From NCBI RefSeq assembly GCF_030140925.1, contig NZ_JARBWD010000001.1, positions 372,001 to 436,000 of the forward strand: a stretch of 64,000 nucleotides of DNA, in the 5' to 3' direction. The translations under genes and the position numbers were made by a program. Below, one piece after another: positions 26,776-35,172 of the stretch. The first letter of the stretch is position 1. Each line of letters opens with the position of its first letter. The notes beneath the pieces are model-generated. The model saw nothing but the letters and a program-made list of their open reading frames with translations. It did not search any database and was not told the DNA's origin. The stretch comes from Parerythrobacter aestuarii (lineage in GTDB: Bacteria; Pseudomonadota; Alphaproteobacteria; Sphingomonadales; Sphingomonadaceae).

Positions 26776-27723
26776 ATGGCTGCCTCTCCCGGATCACTCA
26801 CTGTCGTTATCCTCACGCACAATGAAGAGATCCACATCGAACGCGTCCTGCAATCGGTAGAGGCGATCGCGACCCGAATGATTATCGTCGATTCGGGCTC
26901 GAGTGACCGGACATGCGAATTGGCACGAGCAAGCGGTGCCGAAGTGTTCGAGCGAGCCTGGGTCAACTATGCCGACCAGTTCCAATGGGCGCTCGACAAC
27001 TGTGCGATCGACACCGACTGGACAATGCGGCTCGACGCAGACGAATGGCTCGGGAGCGACTTGACCGACCGGCTTGCAGCACTGCTGCCTGCGCTGGGAC
27101 CGGACATCACCGGGATCAGCATCGATCGCCAGCATCACTTCATGGGCCGTTGGATCCGCCACGGCGGTCGCTATCCGCTCCGGCTCTTGCGCCTATGGCG
27201 TACAGGCCAGGGTCGGATCGAACAGCGCTGGATGGACGAGCACATCGTCATCGACGGTGGCGAAATCCGTCACGTGCCGGGCACATTCGTTGACCAGAAC
27301 GATCACGGGCTCGATTTTTTCATTGCCAAGCACAATGGCTATGCGACCCGTGAGGCCATCGACGCGCTCATTGCAAAATATGATCTCTTCACGGCAGTCG
27401 AGCAGGCGGGGTTGGCAAGCACCGTGCAAGCCAACCGAACGCGAAGCCACAAGATGGGCTGGTACAATCGCCTGCCGACAGGTGTAGGCCCCCTGCTTTA
27501 TTTCCTCTTTCGCTACCTGATCCAGCTCGGATTTCTCGATGGACGCACGGGCTTGATCTACCATGTGCTGCAAGGTTTCTGGTATCGGTTCCTCGTCGAT
27601 GCCAAGCGGGTTGAACTGGAACAGGTGATCGCAGGGGTAAGCAGCAATGAACAGCGCATTGCCATGCTTACCGATGCGACCGGGCACGATCTCAGCGGAT
27701 TCCAGCGACGCTCGGAAAACTAG
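26776..27723 (+). CDS. Glycosyltransferase family 2 (WaaE/KdtX-like)
   Basis: A 315-residue GT-A enzyme. Motifs are VVILTHNEEIHIERVLQSV at the start, IVDSGSSDRT for nucleotide binding, and the metal-binding DAD in RLDADEW. A C-terminal amphipathic or membrane-associated part (LYFLFRYLIQLGFLDGRTG) is typical of WaaE-like enzymes that act at the inner membrane. It is the last gene of the plus arm, and its stop overlaps the stop of the minus-strand GT2 by 4 bp. Confidence 0.87.
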   Translation: MAASPGSLTVVILTHNEEIHIERVLQSVEAIATRMIIVDSGSSDRTCELARASGAEVFERAWVNYADQFQWALDNCAIDTDWTMRLDADEWLGSDLTDRLAALLPALGPDITGISIDRQHHFMGRWIRHGGRYPLRLLRLWRTGQGRIEQRWMDEHIVIDGGEIRHVPGTFVDQNDHGLDFFIAKHNGYATREAIDALIAKYDLFTAVEQAGLASTVQANRTRSHKMGWYNRLPTGVGPLLYFLFRYLIQLGFLDGRTGLIYHVLQGFWYRFLVDAKRVELEQVIAGVSSNEQRIAMLTDATGHDLSGFQRRSEN

Positions 27724-28526
27724 CCGGACTGGAACAACGGACCATGGCGAACGCGTTCCATTGTCCGCCACGGGTGGCGAAAATGTTTCGCCCAGCGCAA
27801 TGCCTGGCCGCCAATCCTGTCGCGCGATGCCATGGGGCGATTCATCAGCCGTTCGAAATTTCGGACTGCGTTGGCGTGGTGCTGGTCGGCCAGTTTGCCG
27901 GACATGGTGATGGAATTCGCATGCAGGCGATAGCATCCAAGGAAGGCATCGACCACGTCGATCCGCGCGCCTGAAAGGAATAATGACGTGAGCAGCCCGC
28001 CATCCCAATTGCCTCTGTCATTGGGATCGAATCCGCCTGCACGATGGTACGCATCGGCGCGGATAAAGGTTGCTGGCTGGACCTGCACATGCGCTCCGAC
28101 CGCGACAGCATATCGGTGAAAGGGTTCGGACCACACCCGACGCACCCGCGCGCCCCGCTCGTCGATTACCCTGGCGTGGCCGCAAGCGACATCTACATCG
28201 CGGTGCGCTGCGAAGAAGTGCGCCATCCGGGCGAACGCTCCGGGCAGGACCATGTCGTCCGAATTGAGATAGTAGAAGATGTCTCCGCGCGCTCTTGCGA
28301 AACCTTTGTTAAGCCCGTCGGCAGGTCCGCTGTCGGGTTCGAATACCGATATGATACGCGGGTCGTCGTAGCTGGAGATGATATCCCGGCTGCCGTCGGT
28401 CGAACCCGGATCGCAGACGATGTATTCAAACTCAACGGCTTCCTGATCAAGGATGGAATCCATCGCCGCGCGGAGGAACTCTGCCTGGTTGAATGAGATG
28501 GTTACGGCGCTGATCAGCGGTTTCAT
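27720..28526 (-). CDS. Glycosyltransferase family 2
   Basis: A 268-residue GT-A enzyme. It has SAVTISFNQAEFLRAAMDSI at the start, the VCDPGSTDGS nucleotide loop, and DxD-like LNSDDM near residue 90. This is the pattern of WcaA-type or EPS glycosyltransferases that add a sugar to the growing repeat unit. The start overlaps the upstream acyltransferase stop (ATGA), and it is the last gene of the minus arm. Confidence 0.85.
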   Translation of the reverse strand: MKPLISAVTISFNQAEFLRAAMDSILDQEAVEFEYIVCDPGSTDGSRDIISSYDDPRIISVFEPDSGPADGLNKGFARARGDIFYYLNSDDMVLPGAFARMAHFFAAHRDVDVACGHARVIDERGARVRRVWSEPFHRYAVAVGAHVQVQPATFIRADAYHRAGGFDPNDRGNWDGGLLTSLFLSGARIDVVDAFLGCYRLHANSITMSGKLADQHHANAVRNFERLMNRPMASRDRIGGQALRWAKHFRHPWRTMERVRHGPLFQSG

Positions 28527-29188
28527 GCGACAAAGCCGGTGGTGCGCTGAAAGTAGCCGAGATCGTCCGGCAGCTCACCGACACGCTGCGCAGGATTCCC
28601 GCGATACAAGCCCAGCGTTGCTTCATCACGCGCCTCGTAGACCGAGCCTGCTCCCAGCACTGATCGTTCCGGCAAGCTGCTCCCTTTGAGCAGGATTGCT
28701 CGCGAACCGACGAAGGAATAGCGACCCACCGAAATCGGCGCAGCGTCCTGTCGCGAGGCCCGGAAGTCGAAACTGTGACTGATGATCTGCGAATGCCAGC
28801 CGGCAAATGTGGCAAAGGCACCTATGCGAACACCGCCGGTGCAATCGATCAGGTGCCGGTGCGTAATGGCGGCTTGTTCTTCAAGAACAAGGCTGGGGTC
28901 ACGCTCGGGCAGGTGACGAAAGAACTCGCGCGCTGACAGCGGGACTGCGGTAACCCAGTTGAGGTTCCCGAGCCGCGCACCTTCGCCAAGTTCGAGCCGC
29001 GCAAGCCCCTTGACCACCGTCAGGTGGCCGATGATCGCCCCTTCGCCCATTTCGAGCCGGGCCGCAGCGATGATCGAGCGACCGATCCGGGCACCCTTGC
29101 CGATGGCAAATCCGGGGACCAGTGAGAGCAGCGGACGCCGGATGAACCATGGCAAGGGCAACAGCAGGATCTGCCACAATACGCGCAC
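28523..29188 (-). CDS. Left-handed beta-helix acyltransferase (hexapeptide repeat)
   Basis: A 221-residue protein. Two coils of hexapeptide-like repeats (IGKGARIGRSIIAAARLEMGEGAIIGHL, quoted as its IGxGAxIG-type units) flank an insertion, and a second set follows (ISVGRYSFVGSRAILLKGSSLPERSVLGAGSV). It is a probable O-acetyl or other acyl transferase that decorates the polysaccharide. The start is GTG with GGGAGA 6-7 bases upstream. It lies 3 bp after the WcaF-like gene, so the two hexapeptide transferases are adjacent. Confidence 0.75.
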   Translation of the reverse strand: MRVLWQILLLPLPWFIRRPLLSLVPGFAIGKGARIGRSIIAAARLEMGEGAIIGHLTVVKGLARLELGEGARLGNLNWVTAVPLSAREFFRHLPERDPSLVLEEQAAITHRHLIDCTGGVRIGAFATFAGWHSQIISHSFDFRASRQDAAPISVGRYSFVGSRAILLKGSSLPERSVLGAGSVYEARDEATLGLYRGNPAQRVGELPDDLGYFQRTTGFVA

Positions 29189-29191
29189 AGG

Positions 29192-29764
29192 CTATTCTCC
29201 CGCCATCCTGCGTTCCGCCACCTGTTGCGCAGGGTTGCCGGTCCAGACCGTGTCGGCCGGGATGTCACGCGTCGCACAGGCGCGCGCGCCCAGTACGGCG
29301 CGTTCGCCGACCTCGACCCCCGGGCCGACAAAGGCTTCTGCAGCGACCCAAGCCTTGCGCCCGAGGGTAATGGGGCGAGTGACGAGCTGGTGCGCCATAT
29401 CGCGGTGATCGTGATCTCCACCGCACAGGAACACCCGTTGAGAGACGATGGCCCCCTCGTGCAACGTCACTGGAGCCATATTGTAGCATTGCGTCCCGGG
29501 ACCGAGCGTTGTCCAGTCATCCATCCGCAAGTGTCGCGGCAACCAGATCCGCACAGAGGGATAGACCTTCGCGCCCTTGCCGATCGAAGCTCCGAAGAGA
29601 CGCAGCAGGAACCGCCGCCAGCCCCATCCTACCGGCGGCGGAAGTATCCAGGCCAGCAGTCGCCATGTCACAGCAAAAGCGAAGCGCTCCAGGCGGTTTG
29701 CAAACGAAAAGCTGGGCCCCCCATGCAGAGTGTCTTCAGTCTTCGCGTCCAGCGGCTGTGTCAT
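29192..29764 (-). CDS. wcaF: WcaF-like colanic-acid-type O-acetyltransferase
   Basis: A 190-residue hexapeptide-repeat acetyltransferase. The N-terminal helices (WRLLAWILPPPVGWGWRRFLLRLFGA) are followed by IGKGAKVYPSVRIWLPRHLRMDDWTTLGPG and the catalytic-type His in CGGDHDHRDM. The end has repeats around VGPGVEVGERAVLGARA and TGNPAQ. This is the layout of WcaF, which O-acetylates a sugar of the repeat unit with acetyl-CoA. The ATG at 29764 overlaps the upstream stop (ATGA). Confidence 0.82.
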   Translation of the reverse strand: MTQPLDAKTEDTLHGGPSFSFANRLERFAFAVTWRLLAWILPPPVGWGWRRFLLRLFGASIGKGAKVYPSVRIWLPRHLRMDDWTTLGPGTQCYNMAPVTLHEGAIVSQRVFLCGGDHDHRDMAHQLVTRPITLGRKAWVAAEAFVGPGVEVGERAVLGARACATRDIPADTVWTGNPAQQVAERRMAGE

Positions 29765-30891
29765 TGCAACCGCTCCAGCGAAACGCGAGCAAGGTGGTGG
29801 GAGCCGTTCGAAGCTCCTGAGCGTTCGGCGACGAGCGCGATCGTCGCTTCGCTGCACCCTTCGGGTATGATGACGGGCCATTCGCCCAGCAAGCCGTCGC
29901 TTGAAAAGACAATCCCGCGGCCCTTGCATTGGACTTGCCAGCCTAGCCCTGTGGCCTCGCCCTCACCGGTTGCTGCCAAACGGTATCGACCGGTGATCGG
30001 TTCGAACCTCTGGATCAGGATCGAACCTGTCCCCTGGCCGAGTCGTGACAGGACAACACCCTCGCCTACGCGCTCGACTGCATAGGGGGCTCTCGGTGCA
30101 ATCCGCCATTCACCGCCAACCGGGACTTCGCCCGGTTGCAAGCGGGCAAAGGCTTCATCGTACAGGACAGTGCCAAATCCTTGCGGATCGGCCAATGTGT
30201 CACGCCACAGGGCATCCCCGGTCGCTGCGGCTGCCCCCCCTTCCAGGCTGCCGACCAGTGCTGTCACGATCTGGCGCCGCCACGGACCGTCATCGGAATC
30301 GAGCAGCCGGGCAAATGCCAATCGACCGGACTCGGCGTCCGGACTGGCGGCGGGCAGTCGCAGATAGGTAATCCACCATAGCCCGCCCGACCGGTTGCTT
30401 GCGCGGGCGGCAAGCGCCTCTGGCCCGCCGGGCTTGGTCATCAGCAGGTCGGCCGAAGGAGCCGCCACCTCGCCGCCTTGTGTCCGTCCGAGTGCATCGA
30501 CGCGCTGGGCCGCGACAACCACGTTGCCCTCGTTCAGGGCCAGCTGCAGGATCCGGGCATTGGCCAACGGGTCGCGCCAGCCAAGAGCGGCAGCGACATT
30601 GGCCGCTCTGGTCGGGGCCGCGGCCTGGCGACTCTCGACAAGAACTGCGAGGGCTGGCTGGTTAAGTGGCATTGCGGCGATGGATTTTCTCGCCAGTTCG
30701 GCGGCTTGGCTATTCGCCGTCGGGGTCTGTGCGGTCAGCGCTGCCTGGGCTCCGCGCAGCTGCAGCTGGCTGTCGCTGGTCCCCAATGATGCCGCTGCAA
30801 CTGGAGGCAAGGGTAGCGCCGGTGGCGCGAGCAGGGCTGTTCCGCAAACCGCAACCAGCGCTGTGATCCCGAGCGCGAGCGGACGGCGCAT
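29761..30891 (-). CDS. Exported protein of unknown function in the EPS operon
   Basis: A 376-residue protein with a signal peptide (MRRPLALGITALVAVCGTALLA). An Ala-rich helical part of about 200 residues looks like TPR-type repeats (AARASNRSGGLWWITYLRL, LAFARLLDSDDGPWRRQIVTALVG). The last 110 residues are a beta-rich domain with two Cys (VQCKGRG, PEGCSE) that could form a disulfide. I recognise no family. It overlaps wcaF and shares one base with the Wzc gene, so it is a fixed member of the minus-arm operon. A periplasmic role in assembly or tailoring is inferred from position and export. Confidence 0.65.
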   Translation of the reverse strand: MRRPLALGITALVAVCGTALLAPPALPLPPVAAASLGTSDSQLQLRGAQAALTAQTPTANSQAAELARKSIAAMPLNQPALAVLVESRQAAAPTRAANVAAALGWRDPLANARILQLALNEGNVVVAAQRVDALGRTQGGEVAAPSADLLMTKPGGPEALAARASNRSGGLWWITYLRLPAASPDAESGRLAFARLLDSDDGPWRRQIVTALVGSLEGGAAAATGDALWRDTLADPQGFGTVLYDEAFARLQPGEVPVGGEWRIAPRAPYAVERVGEGVVLSRLGQGTGSILIQRFEPITGRYRLAATGEGEATGLGWQVQCKGRGIVFSSDGLLGEWPVIIPEGCSEATIALVAERSGASNGSHHLARVSLERLQ

Positions 30892-33053
30892 CAGCTCGTC
30901 TCCGCCTCGTAGCTGTAGTAATAACCATATTCATAGCCATAGCCGGCGCTATGCGGGTCGAATTTGTTGAGCACAGCGCCGTCGATCACGACATCGTTGT
31001 TGTTGAGGCGGCGGATCGCCGCTGCTGTGCGACCATGGCTGGCGCGTCCGGCCTCGACCATGAAGATGAGATGCTCGATCCGCTGCGCCAGCAGCACGGT
31101 ATCGGCCAGCCCCATGACAGGCGGACCGTCGTAGATCACCACGTCGTAATGCTCGCGCGCCCAATCCCTGAACTCGATGAAGGAGGGGGCCGAGAAATAC
31201 TCTGGCACCGACGGCGGCAGCGGACCCGATGGGATCAGGGCAAGGTTGTCCGACACAGGGATCGTGGCATCGCCCGGCTCGATCTGGCGGGTGAGGATAT
31301 TGGTCAGGCCGGTTTCGCGTGAGACCCCGAAGATGTTGTGTTGCGATGGGCGGCGCAGGTCGGCATCCACCACCAGCACCCGGCGCCCTTCGCGGGCAAA
31401 GCTGCGGGCGATGCCATAGGCGACCAGGCTCTTGCCCTCGGATTGCTGGCTGCTGGTGATCAGCAGGTCGCCTGCTCCGCCGGCCCCCATCAGGCCCAGC
31501 GAGGTGCGCAAGGCCGCAAAGGCTTCGGAAGCGCTGGACTTGGGATTGTCCAGCGTCTCCGTGATCTGCGCGTCGGCGTCGAGCTTGGGCACGGAACCGA
31601 GGAACGGCAGGCCGAAGCGTTCCACGATGTCTTCCGGCGTGCGCGCAGCGTCATCCACGAACTCGCGCAGGAAGACATAAAGGCCGGCGATCGCTGCGCC
31701 TGCGAAAAGGCCCAGCACGATATTGATCAGCGGTTGGGGCCGGACCGGGGAGCGCGGCGTATCTGCCGCATCGACGATGGAAATATTGCTGCTGGTGATC
31801 CCGGCCGAGGCGTTCACTTCCTGGAACCGGGACAACAGCGCGTCATACATGTTGCGCCGGGTTGCGGTTTCACGCGCGAGGATGTTGAATTCCACACGAA
31901 CGGCCTGTTCGCTCGCAGTTCCGCTCCGCAGTTGCGAAACGTCGCCTGAAAGGCGCTCTTCATTGCGCAGCGCAGCTTGGTATCGTTGGCGCAAGGAGCC
32001 GCGAATATCCGCTACTGCTCCGTTGAGGTCCTGCCGGATCGATTCCACCCGCCGCTTGTGCTCGAGCATCACCGGGTGGTCGCCCTTGTAGCGGGTCGCA
32101 TCGCGATTGCGCTCGGATTCGGCTTCGGCAAGGTCGCGCTGGAGCGCGCCGATATAGCCGCTTTCCTGGACCTCGGGAATCTCCATCGCATCGCCGCCAG
32201 CAGCAGCGCGATAGCGCTCTTCGGCAGCAATGCGCTCTGCCCTGACCTGGCCCAGCGCGTCATTGGCGTTCACCAGCGTGCGCTGTGTTAGCGACATCGG
32301 CGCCTCATTGCCGCTGGAGCCGGAATCGAGGTTCACGAGATTGTTGGCGCGGGCATAGTCGACCTGTGCCCGCTCGGCTTCTTCCAGTGCCTTCTTGGAT
32401 TCGGCGAGCTGTTCCAGCAGGTACTCACGGGCATAGGAGGAGCTGTCGAAACGCCGCTCCAGCGTGGCGGCGATGAAGGCTTCGGAATAACCATCGGCGA
32501 TTTCGGCGGCGTATTCGGGATCGGGGCTCTCGAAGCTCAGGTCGAGGATCCGGCTGTAGCGTGGCAGGTCGGCATTGACATTGGACTGCAGGATTGCAGC
32601 GATCGCATCGCGGCGGGTTTCTGCCATTGTCTTGCCGGTAGCTGCCACGGCCGGAGCCGGCACCTGCATCCGCTGGAAGAAGGTATCGTCGGCAGCCAGG
32701 TTCTTGCGTTCGACCAGCGTCAGCGCCGTGTCGCGGCTCAGCAAGACGTCGATCTGCGTCTGCAGGAAGCGCTCGACGTCCCAGTCGAACGACCGGAACG
32801 ACGCTTCGTCTTCGAGCACATTACTGGTGTCGCTGTCGATCTGCAGTGCGGTTCGAGCGCTGTAGATCGGGGTGGCGAGCATGGTGAAAACGATAGCTGC
32901 AGCCAGCGCCAGGGCGATGATCCCGCCGACCACGAAGCGATGGCGGTAGATGGCGGCCCAGACCCGGCGCAAATCAACGCCGAAATTGGGCATACCCTGT
33001 TCTTCGGCAAAGGATTCCTTCAGCGGAGCGGCAGGCTTGGCAGGGCTATTCAC
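30891..33053 (-). CDS. Polysaccharide co-polymerase with tyrosine autokinase domain (Wzc-type)
   Basis: A 720-residue inner-membrane protein that controls chain length and export. A first transmembrane helix near 35-56, a long periplasmic coiled-coil domain, and a second helix near 425-445 carry the Wzz part. The cytosolic BY-kinase has Walker A SSQQSEGKS (534-542), Walker A' LVVDADLRRP (560-569) and Walker B VVIYDGPP (about 637-644). A C-terminal tyrosine cluster (seven Tyr within about 12 residues, 704-715) is the autophosphorylation site. It is fused in one chain, as in Proteobacteria. Wza lies 18 bp upstream. Confidence 0.92.
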   Translation of the reverse strand: MNSPAKPAAPLKESFAEEQGMPNFGVDLRRVWAAIYRHRFVVGGIIALALAAAIVFTMLATPIYSARTALQIDSDTSNVLEDEASFRSFDWDVERFLQTQIDVLLSRDTALTLVERKNLAADDTFFQRMQVPAPAVAATGKTMAETRRDAIAAILQSNVNADLPRYSRILDLSFESPDPEYAAEIADGYSEAFIAATLERRFDSSSYAREYLLEQLAESKKALEEAERAQVDYARANNLVNLDSGSSGNEAPMSLTQRTLVNANDALGQVRAERIAAEERYRAAAGGDAMEIPEVQESGYIGALQRDLAEAESERNRDATRYKGDHPVMLEHKRRVESIRQDLNGAVADIRGSLRQRYQAALRNEERLSGDVSQLRSGTASEQAVRVEFNILARETATRRNMYDALLSRFQEVNASAGITSSNISIVDAADTPRSPVRPQPLINIVLGLFAGAAIAGLYVFLREFVDDAARTPEDIVERFGLPFLGSVPKLDADAQITETLDNPKSSASEAFAALRTSLGLMGAGGAGDLLITSSQQSEGKSLVAYGIARSFAREGRRVLVVDADLRRPSQHNIFGVSRETGLTNILTRQIEPGDATIPVSDNLALIPSGPLPPSVPEYFSAPSFIEFRDWAREHYDVVIYDGPPVMGLADTVLLAQRIEHLIFMVEAGRASHGRTAAAIRRLNNNDVVIDGAVLNKFDPHSAGYGYEYGYYYSYEAETS

Positions 33054-33071
33054 GGAACGGCAGGCCTCGCA

Positions 33072-33821
33072 TCAGTTGGCAGGGTCAGCAGTATTGCTGT
33101 CGTTGGTGCCATTGTTGTTGAGGATGGCAAAGGTCTGGAAGATGTTGAGCAGCGGGGCTGCTTTCAGCATGTCCTGGTAAGCTACCTTCAATCCATCGGT
33201 CCCGACGATAACCTGATCGCCTGCAAGAATTTCGATATCGGGCGAGATTCCGGCGTTGATTTGTCCGAGGTCGAACATGCCACCTACACGATCCCCATTA
33301 TAGCGCCGGAATACTACGACCTGGTCGTATTTGGCGACATTGGTCGGTCCGCGTGCCAGCGCAACGGCATCGACCAGCGATATCCTCCCGGGAATTTCAT
33401 AGACGCCCGGCTGGGTAACGGCACCTGCGACTGTGACTCGCTTCTGCGCCGCCTCCGTCAGTTCGACGGTCACGCTGGGATCGACGAGGAAGCGCGCGGC
33501 AAAGCGCCGCTCGAGATCGCGGGCAAATTCCGCCGCTGTCAGTCCGGCCGCATCGACGGTCCCCAGCAAGGGAACCTGGATATTGCCGTCAGGGTCGACA
33601 ATCGCACTGTCGATGGAGAGGTCAGGTTCGCGGAAGACAGTGATCGACAGCCGGTCGCTGGGACCGATCTCGACCCGGCGCGGGGCGAAGATATTGCCTT
33701 CGGGAATGGCGTCGTAGGCCGCGCTGCCTGCCGGGACCACAGGCGCAGGTCCGGTGCTGCAACCCCCAAGCAGGCCAAGCACCATGATCGCGACTGCGGG
33801 CCGGTGCCCAATTCGTTGCAT
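33072..33821 (-). CDS. Polysaccharide export outer-membrane lipoprotein (Wza/GumB-like)
   Basis: A 249-residue protein. The lipobox GLLGGC gives Cys21 with the start used here (MQRIGHR). Poly_export domain follows (IGPSDRLSITVFREPDLS, then a DPDGNIQVPLLG strand), then SLBB domains (KRVTVAGAVTQPGVYEI). It is much shorter than enteric Wza and closer to GumB, lacking a long C-terminal barrel helix. An ATG at 33860 has a better ribosome site but would give a 34-residue leader before the Cys and an overlap of 11 bp with the upstream gene. Confidence 0.88.
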   Translation of the reverse strand: MQRIGHRPAVAIMVLGLLGGCSTGPAPVVPAGSAAYDAIPEGNIFAPRRVEIGPSDRLSITVFREPDLSIDSAIVDPDGNIQVPLLGTVDAAGLTAAEFARDLERRFAARFLVDPSVTVELTEAAQKRVTVAGAVTQPGVYEIPGRISLVDAVALARGPTNVAKYDQVVVFRRYNGDRVGGMFDLGQINAGISPDIEILAGDQVIVGTDGLKVAYQDMLKAAPLLNIFQTFAILNNNGTNDSNTADPAN

Positions 33822-33849
33822 GCGTCCGAGTTCCCGCCAGTAAATCTTG

Positions 33850-35172
33850 CTAGCGACCATAGGCGGCACCCTCGTGTTCTGGCAATGGTTTGCGGGCCAT
33901 TTCTTGTGCAGCGACAACGATCGCAAGTAATGCTGCCAAAGAACCTGTGCGCAGGGGATAATCGACTGCCGAATGCGCGAGCAGGATCACTCCGGCTCCC
34001 CACAGGCTCCACATTGCCGGTGCGGCCCGCGCCCGCCAATGCCGGGCCGCCAGTACCAGTGCCGCGACCGGTCCGCACAGAGCGATTGCCATCCCGGGCA
34101 AGCCGCCCTCCAGCGCCAGCTGCAGGTAGTCGTTATGCGCGGCAACGACATAACGTCCGGCCATGGTGTCGAGGTCTTCGAACGCCATGTAGACCGGCAC
34201 GAAACTGCCCCAGCCCGAGCCCCACGGGAAAAACTCGCGAGCGGCCGCCCAGCTGGTCTGCGCCATGATCATGCGTTGGTCTTGTGCAAGGCCGCCGAAA
34301 CGTTCGAAAACCGGGGCCAGCGCCGGGGCTTGGAACATGGCGAAGGCCGCCAACGTCAGTATTGCGCCGCCTCCCAGCAACACCATGCGCGACGGGCGCA
34401 GCAGCAACGCCAGCGATGCTGCCAAAGCGGTGCCACCCAACACGATCCCCGCCCGCGATGTGGTGGCGAGAACACCGACAAACAGGATGACCGCTATCGC
34501 CACGGCCACTGGCAGCAAGCGCCTGTCAGGCCCTGTCGGTGCGGCGGCCGGGAGCAGGATGATGGCGCAGGCAAGGAAAGCGGCATGATGGTTGCGGTTG
34601 GCAAACAGGCCGGTGGCAAATCCTGCATGGTCGCGGTCGTAGAGGAACAGGCTCCCCGTTGTCCGCTGTACGATGCCGAGCAACGCTGTCAGCACCGCGA
34701 GGAGGATGATCGCGCGCAGGATCGCATGCTGGTGTTGTGGCGCCAGCCGCGCGAATCCGACCATCACCACGAGTATGGGGACAAGCGAGAGCAACGCTCC
34801 TGCTGCCGCACCCCGATCCAGCGCCAGCGGTCTCCATCCGGGTTCCAGCCCTCCAGCATCGAGCGCAGCTACAGCCAGTTCACGGCCCGGTAGCGCGGCC
34901 CACAGGGCAGGAGGAAGCGGTATCAGCTGCAGCCACGCCAGGCCGTAGAGCCCAAGTGCGAGCCTGGTCGGCCAGTCCATGCGCTGGTGGCCCCTCCCGA
35001 CCAGCAAAAGATACAGCACGGGCAGCGCGGCAATGAACCCTAGCAAGACATTGGGTGCCCGCGCAGTCCCGCCGAACAGGAACAATACCGCCAGCAAGCC
35101 GCATAGTGCCAGCACCAGCGGGTCGAGTCCGGGCTTGCTCCCTGCAAGGTTGATGGGCACGCGGTCCGTCAT
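33850..35172 (-). CDS. O-antigen ligase/Wzy-family polymerase
   Basis: A 440-residue membrane protein with about 11 hydrophobic segments. The large loop contains AREFFPWGSGWGSFVPVYMAFE and then AAHNDYLQLALEGGLPGM, the diagnostic His-Asn-x-Tyr motif of Wzy_C/O-antigen ligase proteins. A SRAGI motif lies in an earlier helix. It is the best candidate for the repeat-unit polymerase because it sits beside Wzx, Wza and Wzc. The ATG at 35172 overlaps the upstream stop (ATGA). Confidence 0.85.
   Translation of the reverse strand: MTDRVPINLAGSKPGLDPLVLALCGLLAVLFLFGGTARAPNVLLGFIAALPVLYLLLVGRGHQRMDWPTRLALGLYGLAWLQLIPLPPALWAALPGRELAVAALDAGGLEPGWRPLALDRGAAAGALLSLVPILVVMVGFARLAPQHQHAILRAIILLAVLTALLGIVQRTTGSLFLYDRDHAGFATGLFANRNHHAAFLACAIILLPAAAPTGPDRRLLPVAVAIAVILFVGVLATTSRAGIVLGGTALAASLALLLRPSRMVLLGGGAILTLAAFAMFQAPALAPVFERFGGLAQDQRMIMAQTSWAAAREFFPWGSGWGSFVPVYMAFEDLDTMAGRYVVAAHNDYLQLALEGGLPGMAIALCGPVAALVLAARHWRARAAPAMWSLWGAGVILLAHSAVDYPLRTGSLAALLAIVVAAQEMARKPLPEHEGAAYGR

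Noticed and set aside
32940..34268. Plus-strand frame of 442 codons over the Wza and Wzc genes
   Set aside because: Antisense to well-supported EPS genes, and its composition is mixed and low in hydrophobic structure.
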